Assembly: GCA_963691705.1 (NCBI GenBank)
Contig: OY829545.1
Span: forward strand, 36,753,475-36,817,474
Reading direction: 5' to 3'
Origin: Viola odorata
Lineage: Eukaryota; Streptophyta; Magnoliopsida; Malpighiales; Violaceae
DNA length: 64,000 nucleotides
The translations under genes and the position numbers were made by a program. Below the pieces are notes generated by a model. It was not told where the DNA came from. It saw only the letters and a list, made by a program, of their open reading frames with translations, and made no database searches. Every line of letters begins with the position of its first letter. Within the stretch, counting starts at the first letter, position 1. Below are positions 21,404 to 30,476 of the stretch, one piece after another.

Positions 21404-22603
21404 TGATGTGAATCATCCTCCTACCGATCCTAGCATATCGGCCTGGAAGCGCAAGAGATGGCGCGAGCATATAATGGGAAACCTTTCCTGGACAGGCTAT
21501 GCTGAGCAAGATTCGAGGACGAATCTTTCCGAAGAAAGAGGGAATGATGCGAACACACGCATCAAGGTGCCGTTATCACCAGCCGATCCGTTCCAAGAGT
21601 TAACGTGTGGGATGACTAGTGAGGAAGCTGCAATTGGAGATAGAACCCCACGCATTACTTGTACAAGACCTTTACCAGGTGTGATGATGATTTGCCTTGA
21701 CAGTTTTCGTGAATCGGCACTTATCCGTTTTAGCACTTGGCCGATTCACTTACCGTTGTCGCGTGCGTTAGAAACGGCACTGGACCGCTCCACTCAAACG
21801 GCACCTGTCCGTTTCATCTATCCGTTGCCGTTTGCTATGACCGTTCCGCTTGTCCGATGTGGAGGAAACGGTGTCTGGCCGATAGAGCTCGTTGGGAACC
21901 CTTGTCCGATGAGCAAGCCTTGGCGTCCACCCGATGCAGCAGAAACGGCTCTTGTCCGTTTCAATGGACTGACTGATTGTCTCAAAACGGCACTTGTCCG
22001 TTTTGCTTATCGGTCCCGATTGCATATGCCAGTCCGCGCCTGTCTGCTCTTGTTGAAAACGGCTCATGCCGTTGGTACCTGTCCGTTCCACCAGATCAGT
22101 AGCTGGCGCGCGTGTCTTTGTCTGTTTTATTTATTTAGTCTCTGACTCTTTAATTAATTAGTTAAGTATCTACTTTATGTAATATTCCTTTTATGGAATT
22201 AGGGTTATTTTGTAACCTATATAAGGAGCCTCTTGGCCTCCTTAGAAACTTGGCTGTTATTTGATAAATTGAGTTAATCTCTTCAATCTCCGCCCCTTGT
22301 TCAAGTTGGTTGAACCTTGTTATTCTTGAGTCCGCAATACTTGAGTCTTATACAAGTAAATCTTGGAATTGCATTATTGTCTCGTTTATCTTAGTGTGAT
22401 TCTCACATTGTTGAGTCTAGTCCTAAGAACCCGATTCAAGACCCTTGACTTGAAATCGATTAGGGCACTTAGCACAGGTTAGCTAGTGGTCTAAGCTCGT
22501 ACTTGTCGAGTTATCTATCAGTTTCATCTATTCCGCAGGAAATCCATCTTTGAACAAAGATCACAGTTGGTGTTACGCATCCTAAGGAATCAGGATCGTA
22601 TCA
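21404..22603 (+). repeat. C array LTR 1 (outer 5' LTR, 1,200 bp)
   Basis: Begins TGATGTG, ends CGTATCA. TATA box TATATAAGG at 22218-22226. It contains an extra copy of the pre-PPT palindrome and purine run (21510-21550) and an array of ACGG/CCGT hairpins (21711-22095). A further stem-loop, GTTCAA/TTGAAC, lies at 22299-22315. A 258-codon open frame (21369-22145) is the in-LTR extension of gag; in this first LTR it has no gag in front of it, so I do not call it a gene. Confidence 0.95.
21711..22095 (+). repeat. ACGG/CCGT hairpin array in the C LTR (copy 1)
   Basis: There are six or so degenerate units of the form AAACGG-(7 nt)-CCGTTT. The clearest are AAACGG/CCGTTT (21796-21814), GAAACGG/CCGTTTC (21942-21962) and CAAAACGG/CCGTTTTG (21983-22005), with 7-nt loops like CACTTGT. 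Stem length and outer pair differ while pairing is kept. In the gag frame the units read TALVRF. Identical arrays occur in the other five LTRs at +3,412-bp steps. Confidence 0.7.
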
Positions 22604-23652
22604 GTTGGTAGCGGAGCTTAAGGCGTTCAAAGATTGGTAATTATCTTTATCTTTGTTTCAAGTTTTCTTTGTTGAAATCGGTATTTCTTTCTACTCCATT
22701 CAAAACCGATTTCTTTGCTGTGCTTGGTTAGTTACTTGAATACAATTGGTTGTGTTTCAGTCCAGTTTGTTGTGTTGAAATTCTCTAAAAAAAAAAAAAG
22801 TTACTTGAGTTTTCTACCCACAAAGAGGTCACGAAACACAAAAGAAGAATCTGTTCAGTTTCAATTGTCAAAATTGTATGTTTAAACATAGCTACTGAAG
22901 TCCGATTTGAGTGAAACTGGTCTTGTTAGAAAGCTGTGTTTGTTGGGCGTTCAAATCTGAAAGAATCAGTTGATTCGGAGTTAAGGATTAAAAGTTATGA
23001 TCGAAACAGTACACGGTGTTCATCTTCAATTGTTGATTTGATTTGATTTTCTCCATAAAAGGAAATTCGGATTTTTATCAATTAGTGGAGAACATTGCCG
23101 TGGGAATATTTCAACCTTTTGTTGGGGAATATTGCTTTTCTTGTCTTCCACTAAGACATTACCTTTTGTCTCCCACTAAAAACAATTAGAATATTCCTTT
23201 GTCCATAACTTTTGGTAAATTAATTTAAAGGAGGAATATTCCACTTTTTCTTGTCTCCACTAGCCCAAAAGTGTGCCTTCCACTCATTTAATTAATTAAA
23301 TTGAAACAAATTGAAGTGAGTCATTTCCAAGTCAATTTGTCTCTTTTCTTTGATTCTTTAATTTTGATTTCTTTTCCACTTGTTATTTGTTTAATTGGTT
23401 GCTCTTGCAATTATTCGAGTAACAAGTATCACCTTTTTGTTCGAAGCTAGTTGTCTTTGAGAGTCTTCTTGGAAGCTTTTCTTGGAAATCTAGAGTCTCA
23501 CTAACACTTGAACATTGCAGGAGATTTTTTGTGTGATTTTTTGTGAGTTTATTAGAGAGATCTAAACACGAGAGTAAACACGTGAGGGAGTGCTAAGTTT
23601 AGTACAATTTTATGTTTGTTTGCTAGTGTTGTGAATTTACAGGAATTATAGC
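22604..23652 (+). other. C copy 1 primer-binding site and leader
   Basis: TGGTAGCGGAGCTT primer-binding site at 22606. A donor-like ATTG|GTAATT lies about 20 bases later. The leader is AT-rich with a run of 13 A ending in G at 22800. Two acceptor-like sites precede gag: ACATTGCAG|G near 23520 and TTTACAG|G at about 23642. There is no ORF on the plus strand. The leader closely matches that of element K (62788-63785), most clearly over the first 130 bases. Confidence 0.7.
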
Positions 23653-25557
23653 ATGACTTCCTCACAATGGTCCGAAAGGCGTGAAAGGAGTTTGAGGACT
23701 GTTGCCGAAACATGTAACGGACTTCCGCCGTTTGCTGCAATGAACAGTCCGCAGGCTTATTGGGATTGGGAGCGAGATGTACAATCTGTCTTTCGCTGCC
23801 ATGATTATTCGGAAAGGCAGAAAGTCAGGTTAGCAGTGGCTGCCTTTACTGGGGACGTTTCACATTGGTGGAATCAGCTCAATCACCAGAGGACGGCTGT
23901 TTATGCTGAACCGATTGTTGAGTGGGGAGAGATGAAAAGGGTCATGAGGAATCAGTTTGTTCCTACTAACTTCAATCGGGAGCCGCTCCGACAGTTGAAG
24001 ACCTTGACACAAGGAATTAAGAGTGTTGAGGAATACTTTAATGAGATGGAGATTGCCTTAGAGAGAGCACAAGTCGAGGAGACCGAACGGAAGTCGATGG
24101 CACGATTCTTCAAAGGTCTCAATCGGGAGATAGCCGATCTGCTCCAGTATGTTGAATTCTTCTCCTTAGAGGATATGTTACAAACGGCGATCAGCGTGGA
24201 GAAGCACCGGAGACAACGACATTCTTATCATCGTTGCAGACCTACTGAGCCGACGGTGAGGAGGGAGCCGCTTGGGCAGAAAGCTGATATCGGTTTGAGT
24301 CCGATTCCAATCACAGATGTGCAGCCGGCCACTGAAGTGAAAGAGGAGGAACTAAAGCGGGTTCGGAAAGCTGATGCCGATTCGCCAATTCCCAAGGATA
24401 TTGAGCGAAACAGAGAGGAGATCGGGCATGAACCGATTGTTGAGATTCAAGTCGCTGAGGTCCCTGCTGTTACTGAAATTGTTCTCACTGACATCGAGCA
24501 AGATTCGAGGACGAATCTTCTTGAAGAAAGGGAGAATGATATGGGTTCCAGAACGGAAATTTCTATAATCAAAGTTCAAGCATCCGACTTCTATGAAGTC
24601 CAGTTCCCTATTCAAGAAGAGAAGTCCAATACTTGTCTAGTGTTGGAACGAGAGCAAGATGTTTTGATGGGGACAGAGTTGTCTCAGTTGCAACAACCAG
24701 AGTTGGTTGCCATGGGTAATCCCTTTCCTCCATGTGTTTCCGTTCTTGATTCTAACAGAATTGTTATCTTAAAGGAATCAGATTCGAGGACGAATCATTC
24801 TGAAGGAAGAGGGAATGATGTGAATCATCCTCCTACCGATCCTAGCATATCGGCCTGGAAGCGCAAGAGATGGCGCGAGCATATAATGGGAAACCTTTCC
24901 TGGACAGGCTATGCTGAGCAAGATTCGAGGACGAATCTTTCCGAAGAAAGAGGGAATGATGCGAACACACGCATCAAGGTGCCGTTATCACCAGCCGATC
25001 CGTTCCAAGAGTTAACGTGTGGGATGACTAGTGAGGAAGCTGCAATTGGAGATAGAACCCCACGCATTACTTGTACAAGACCTTTACCAGGTGTGATGAT
25101 GATTTGCCTTGACAGTTTTCGTGAATCGGCACTTATCCGTTTTAGCACTTGGCCGATTCACTTACCGTTGTCGCGTGCGTTAGAAACGGCACTGGACCGC
25201 TCCACTCAAACGGCACCTGTCCGTTTCATCTATCCGTTGCCGTTTGCTATGACCGTTCCGCTTGTCCGATGTGGAGGAAACGGTGTCTGGCCGATAGAGC
25301 TCGTTGGGAACCCTTGTCCGATGAGCAAGCCTTGGCGTCCACCCGATGCAGCAGAAACGGCTCTTGTCCGTTTCAATGGACTGACTGATTGTCTCAAAAC
25401 GGCACTTGTCCGTTTTGCTTATCGGTCCCGATTGCATATGCCAGTCCGCGCCTGTCTGCTCTTGTTGAAAACGGCTCATGCCGTTGGTACCTGTCCGTTC
25501 CACCAGATCAGTAGCTGGCGCGCGTGTCTTTGTCTGTTTTATTTATTTAGTCTCTGA
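23653..25557 (+). CDS. C copy 1 gag, 634 codons, running into LTR 2
   Basis: Start ATG just after the TTTACAG|G acceptor-like signal. Residues about 30-200 are a retrotransposon gag domain (AYWDWERDVQSVFRCHDYSE, VSHWWNQL, MKRVMRNQFVPTNFNREPL, SMARFFKGLNREIADLL), which should build virus-like particles. A basic patch (HRRQRHSYHRCR) follows. There is no CCHC zinc knuckle, which is unusual for gag. Residues 220-385 are acidic and carry two DSRTN repeats that coincide with pre-PPT palindromes. From base 24816 (residue 389) the frame is inside LTR 2 and includes the TALVRF repeats. Nothing of pol is present, so replication enzymes must come from elsewhere. All five copies encode the same protein. 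Confidence 0.85.
   Translation: MTSSQWSERRERSLRTVAETCNGLPPFAAMNSPQAYWDWERDVQSVFRCHDYSERQKVRLAVAAFTGDVSHWWNQLNHQRTAVYAEPIVEWGEMKRVMRNQFVPTNFNREPLRQLKTLTQGIKSVEEYFNEMEIALERAQVEETERKSMARFFKGLNREIADLLQYVEFFSLEDMLQTAISVEKHRRQRHSYHRCRPTEPTVRREPLGQKADIGLSPIPITDVQPATEVKEEELKRVRKADADSPIPKDIERNREEIGHEPIVEIQVAEVPAVTEIVLTDIEQDSRTNLLEERENDMGSRTEISIIKVQASDFYEVQFPIQEEKSNTCLVLEREQDVLMGTELSQLQQPELVAMGNPFPPCVSVLDSNRIVILKESDSRTNHSEGRGNDVNHPPTDPSISAWKRKRWREHIMGNLSWTGYAEQDSRTNLSEERGNDANTRIKVPLSPADPFQELTCGMTSEEAAIGDRTPRITCTRPLPGVMMICLDSFRESALIRFSTWPIHLPLSRALETALDRSTQTAPVRFIYPLPFAMTVPLVRCGGNGVWPIELVGNPCPMSKPWRPPDAAETALVRFNGLTDCLKTALVRFAYRSRLHMPVRACLLLLKTAHAVGTCPFHQISSWRACLCLFYLFSL
24502..24937 (+). promoter_or_regulatory. 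Three pre-PPT palindrome modules around the C internal-LTR boundary
   Basis: GATTCG-AGGA-CGAATC occurs at 24502-24517, 24781-24796 and 24922-24937. Each is followed after a few bases by a purine run (GAAGAAAGGGAGAA, GAAGGAAGAGGGAA, GAAGAAAGAGGGAA) and then TGAT. The middle one is the true polypurine tract, because LTR 2 starts right after it at 24816. The others lie about 300 bp before it and about 120 bp inside the LTR. They recur in each copy. Confidence 0.7.
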
Positions 25558-26015
25558 CTCTTTAATTAATTAGTTAAGTATCTACTTTATGTAATATTCC
25601 TTTTATGGAATTAGGGTTATTTTGTAACCTATATAAGGAGCCTCTTGGCCTCCTTAGAAACTTGGCTGTTATTTGATAAATTGAGTTAATCTCTTCAATC
25701 TCCGCCCCTTGTTCAAGTTGGTTGAACCTTGTTATTCTTGAGTCCGCAATACTTGAGTCTTATACAAGTAAATCTTGGAATTGCATTATTGTCTCGTTTA
25801 TCTTAGTGTGATTCTCACATTGTTGAGTCTAGTCCTAAGAACCCGATTCAAGACCCTTGACTTGAAATCGATTAGGGCACTTAGCACAGGTTAGCTAGTG
25901 GTCTAAGCTCGTACTTGTCGAGTTATCTATCAGTTTCATCTATTCCGCAGGAAATCCATCTTTGAACAAAGATCACAGTTGGTGTTACGCATCCTAAGGA
26001 ATCAGGATCGTATCA
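24816..26015 (+). repeat. C array LTR 2
   Basis: Shared LTR: 3' LTR for copy 1 and 5' LTR for copy 2. No difference from LTR 1 seen. Confidence 0.95.
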
Positions 26016-27064
26016 GTTGGTAGCGGAGCTTAAGGCGTTCAAAGATTGGTAATTATCTTTATCTTTGTTTCAAGTTTTCTTTGTTGAAATCGGTATTTCT
26101 TTCTACTCCATTCAAAACCGATTTCTTTGCTGTGCTTGGTTAGTTACTTGAATACAATTGGTTGTGTTTCAGTCCAGTTTGTTGTGTTGAAATTCTCTAA
26201 AAAAAAAAAAAGTTACTTGAGTTTTCTACCCACAAAGAGGTCACGAAACACAAAAGAAGAATCTGTTCAGTTTCAATTGTCAAAATTGTATGTTTAAACA
26301 TAGCTACTGAAGTCCGATTTGAGTGAAACTGGTCTTGTTAGAAAGCTGTGTTTGTTGGGCGTTCAAATCTGAAAGAATCAGTTGATTCGGAGTTAAGGAT
26401 TAAAAGTTATGATCGAAACAGTACACGGTGTTCATCTTCAATTGTTGATTTGATTTGATTTTCTCCATAAAAGGAAATTCGGATTTTTATCAATTAGTGG
26501 AGAACATTGCCGTGGGAATATTTCAACCTTTTGTTGGGGAATATTGCTTTTCTTGTCTTCCACTAAGACATTACCTTTTGTCTCCCACTAAAAACAATTA
26601 GAATATTCCTTTGTCCATAACTTTTGGTAAATTAATTTAAAGGAGGAATATTCCACTTTTTCTTGTCTCCACTAGCCCAAAAGTGTGCCTTCCACTCATT
26701 TAATTAATTAAATTGAAACAAATTGAAGTGAGTCATTTCCAAGTCAATTTGTCTCTTTTCTTTGATTCTTTAATTTTGATTTCTTTTCCACTTGTTATTT
26801 GTTTAATTGGTTGCTCTTGCAATTATTCGAGTAACAAGTATCACCTTTTTGTTCGAAGCTAGTTGTCTTTGAGAGTCTTCTTGGAAGCTTTTCTTGGAAA
26901 TCTAGAGTCTCACTAACACTTGAACATTGCAGGAGATTTTTTGTGTGATTTTTTGTGAGTTTATTAGAGAGATCTAAACACGAGAGTAAACACGTGAGGG
27001 AGTGCTAAGTTTAGTACAATTTTATGTTTGTTTGCTAGTGTTGTGAATTTACAGGAATTATAGC
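26016..27064 (+). other. C copy 2 primer-binding site and leader
   Basis: As copy 1, including the G that ends the A-run (26212). Confidence 0.7.
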
Positions 27065-28969
27065 ATGACTTCCTCACAATGGTCCGAAAGGCGTGAAAGG
27101 AGTTTGAGGACTGTTGCCGAAACATGTAACGGACTTCCGCCGTTTGCTGCAATGAACAGTCCGCAGGCTTATTGGGATTGGGAGCGAGATGTACAATCTG
27201 TCTTTCGCTGCCATGATTATTCGGAAAGGCAGAAAGTCAGGTTAGCAGTGGCTGCCTTTACTGGGGACGTTTCACATTGGTGGAATCAGCTCAATCACCA
27301 GAGGACGGCTGTTTATGCTGAACCGATTGTTGAGTGGGGAGAGATGAAAAGGGTCATGAGGAATCAGTTTGTTCCTACTAACTTCAATCGGGAGCCGCTC
27401 CGACAGTTGAAGACCTTGACACAAGGAATTAAGAGTGTTGAGGAATACTTTAATGAGATGGAGATTGCCTTAGAGAGAGCACAAGTCGAGGAGACCGAAC
27501 GGAAGTCGATGGCACGATTCTTCAAAGGTCTCAATCGGGAGATAGCCGATCTGCTCCAGTATGTTGAATTCTTCTCCTTAGAGGATATGTTACAAACGGC
27601 GATCAGCGTGGAGAAGCACCGGAGACAACGACATTCTTATCATCGTTGCAGACCTACTGAGCCGACGGTGAGGAGGGAGCCGCTTGGGCAGAAAGCTGAT
27701 ATCGGTTTGAGTCCGATTCCAATCACAGATGTGCAGCCGGCCACTGAAGTGAAAGAGGAGGAACTAAAGCGGGTTCGGAAAGCTGATGCCGATTCGCCAA
27801 TTCCCAAGGATATTGAGCGAAACAGAGAGGAGATCGGGCATGAACCGATTGTTGAGATTCAAGTCGCTGAGGTCCCTGCTGTTACTGAAATTGTTCTCAC
27901 TGACATCGAGCAAGATTCGAGGACGAATCTTCTTGAAGAAAGGGAGAATGATATGGGTTCCAGAACGGAAATTTCTATAATCAAAGTTCAAGCATCCGAC
28001 TTCTATGAAGTCCAGTTCCCTATTCAAGAAGAGAAGTCCAATACTTGTCTAGTGTTGGAACGAGAGCAAGATGTTTTGATGGGGACAGAGTTGTCTCAGT
28101 TGCAACAACCAGAGTTGGTTGCCATGGGTAATCCCTTTCCTCCATGTGTTTCCGTTCTTGATTCTAACAGAATTGTTATCTTAAAGGAATCAGATTCGAG
28201 GACGAATCATTCTGAAGGAAGAGGGAATGATGTGAATCATCCTCCTACCGATCCTAGCATATCGGCCTGGAAGCGCAAGAGATGGCGCGAGCATATAATG
28301 GGAAACCTTTCCTGGACAGGCTATGCTGAGCAAGATTCGAGGACGAATCTTTCCGAAGAAAGAGGGAATGATGCGAACACACGCATCAAGGTGCCGTTAT
28401 CACCAGCCGATCCGTTCCAAGAGTTAACGTGTGGGATGACTAGTGAGGAAGCTGCAATTGGAGATAGAACCCCACGCATTACTTGTACAAGACCTTTACC
28501 AGGTGTGATGATGATTTGCCTTGACAGTTTTCGTGAATCGGCACTTATCCGTTTTAGCACTTGGCCGATTCACTTACCGTTGTCGCGTGCGTTAGAAACG
28601 GCACTGGACCGCTCCACTCAAACGGCACCTGTCCGTTTCATCTATCCGTTGCCGTTTGCTATGACCGTTCCGCTTGTCCGATGTGGAGGAAACGGTGTCT
28701 GGCCGATAGAGCTCGTTGGGAACCCTTGTCCGATGAGCAAGCCTTGGCGTCCACCCGATGCAGCAGAAACGGCTCTTGTCCGTTTCAATGGACTGACTGA
28801 TTGTCTCAAAACGGCACTTGTCCGTTTTGCTTATCGGTCCCGATTGCATATGCCAGTCCGCGCCTGTCTGCTCTTGTTGAAAACGGCTCATGCCGTTGGT
28901 ACCTGTCCGTTCCACCAGATCAGTAGCTGGCGCGCGTGTCTTTGTCTGTTTTATTTATTTAGTCTCTGA
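27065..28969 (+). CDS. C copy 2 gag, 634 codons
   Basis: Protein identical to copy 1; the last 246 codons lie in LTR 3. No disabling change, so this copy could be translated if LTR 2 drives transcription. Confidence 0.85.
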   Translation: MTSSQWSERRERSLRTVAETCNGLPPFAAMNSPQAYWDWERDVQSVFRCHDYSERQKVRLAVAAFTGDVSHWWNQLNHQRTAVYAEPIVEWGEMKRVMRNQFVPTNFNREPLRQLKTLTQGIKSVEEYFNEMEIALERAQVEETERKSMARFFKGLNREIADLLQYVEFFSLEDMLQTAISVEKHRRQRHSYHRCRPTEPTVRREPLGQKADIGLSPIPITDVQPATEVKEEELKRVRKADADSPIPKDIERNREEIGHEPIVEIQVAEVPAVTEIVLTDIEQDSRTNLLEERENDMGSRTEISIIKVQASDFYEVQFPIQEEKSNTCLVLEREQDVLMGTELSQLQQPELVAMGNPFPPCVSVLDSNRIVILKESDSRTNHSEGRGNDVNHPPTDPSISAWKRKRWREHIMGNLSWTGYAEQDSRTNLSEERGNDANTRIKVPLSPADPFQELTCGMTSEEAAIGDRTPRITCTRPLPGVMMICLDSFRESALIRFSTWPIHLPLSRALETALDRSTQTAPVRFIYPLPFAMTVPLVRCGGNGVWPIELVGNPCPMSKPWRPPDAAETALVRFNGLTDCLKTALVRFAYRSRLHMPVRACLLLLKTAHAVGTCPFHQISSWRACLCLFYLFSL

Positions 28970-29427
28970 CTCTTTAATTAATTAGTTAAGTATCTACTTT
29001 ATGTAATATTCCTTTTATGGAATTAGGGTTATTTTGTAACCTATATAAGGAGCCTCTTGGCCTCCTTAGAAACTTGGCTGTTATTTGATAAATTGAGTTA
29101 ATCTCTTCAATCTCCGCCCCTTGTTCAAGTTGGTTGAACCTTGTTATTCTTGAGTCCGCAATACTTGAGTCTTATACAAGTAAATCTTGGAATTGCATTA
29201 TTGTCTCGTTTATCTTAGTGTGATTCTCACATTGTTGAGTCTAGTCCTAAGAACCCGATTCAAGACCCTTGACTTGAAATCGATTAGGGCACTTAGCACA
29301 GGTTAGCTAGTGGTCTAAGCTCGTACTTGTCGAGTTATCTATCAGTTTCATCTATTCCGCAGGAAATCCATCTTTGAACAAAGATCACAGTTGGTGTTAC
29401 GCATCCTAAGGAATCAGGATCGTATCA
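28228..29427 (+). repeat. C array LTR 3
   Basis: Shared by copies 2 and 3; no difference from LTR 1 seen. Confidence 0.95.
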
Positions 29428-30476
29428 GTTGGTAGCGGAGCTTAAGGCGTTCAAAGATTGGTAATTATCTTTATCTTTGTTTCAAGTTTTCTTTGTTGAA
29501 ATCGGTATTTCTTTCTACTCCATTCAAAACCGATTTCTTTGCTGTGCTTGGTTAGTTACTTGAATACAATTGGTTGTGTTTCAGTCCAGTTTGTTGTGTT
29601 GAAATTCTCTAAAAAAAAAAAAAATTACTTGAGTTTTCTACCCACAAAGAGGTCACGAAACACAAAAGAAGAATCTGTTCAGTTTCAATTGTCAAAATTG
29701 TATGTTTAAACATAGCTACTGAAGTCCGATTTGAGTGAAACTGGTCTTGTTAGAAAGCTGTGTTTGTTGGGCGTTCAAATCTGAAAGAATCAGTTGATTC
29801 GGAGTTAAGGATTAAAAGTTATGATCGAAACAGTACACGGTGTTCATCTTCAATTGTTGATTTGATTTGATTTTCTCCATAAAAGGAAATTCGGATTTTT
29901 ATCAATTAGTGGAGAACATTGCCGTGGGAATATTTCAACCTTTTGTTGGGGAATATTGCTTTTCTTGTCTTCCACTAAGACATTACCTTTTGTCTCCCAC
30001 TAAAAACAATTAGAATATTCCTTTGTCCATAACTTTTGGTAAATTAATTTAAAGGAGGAATATTCCACTTTTTCTTGTCTCCACTAGCCCAAAAGTGTGC
30101 CTTCCACTCATTTAATTAATTAAATTGAAACAAATTGAAGTGAGTCATTTCCAAGTCAATTTGTCTCTTTTCTTTGATTCTTTAATTTTGATTTCTTTTC
30201 CACTTGTTATTTGTTTAATTGGTTGCTCTTGCAATTATTCGAGTAACAAGTATCACCTTTTTGTTCGAAGCTAGTTGTCTTTGAGAGTCTTCTTGGAAGC
30301 TTTTCTTGGAAATCTAGAGTCTCACTAACACTTGAACATTGCAGGAGATTTTTTGTGTGATTTTTTGTGAGTTTATTAGAGAGATCTAAACACGAGAGTA
30401 AACACGTGAGGGAGTGCTAAGTTTAGTACAATTTTATGTTTGTTTGCTAGTGTTGTGAATTTACAGGAATTATAGC
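29428..30476 (+). other. C copy 3 primer-binding site and leader
   Basis: The A-run is 14 A without the terminal G (A at 29624), the first mark that splits copies 1-2 from copies 3-5. Confidence 0.7.

Noticed and set aside
21711..22095. Short regular repeats as a CRISPR-like array
   Set aside because: Units are degenerate, coding and in a plant LTR; there are no unique spacers of constant length.
21369..22145. 258-codon ORF in the first C LTR as a separate gene
   Set aside because: It is the LTR-coded tail of the gag frame seen in every copy, starting by chance in the H flank.
25180..25503. Repeated minus-strand ORFs of 107, 87, 79 and 62 codons in each C unit
   Set aside because: They lie antisense to gag or the LTR, have no motif, and recur only because the unit recurs.
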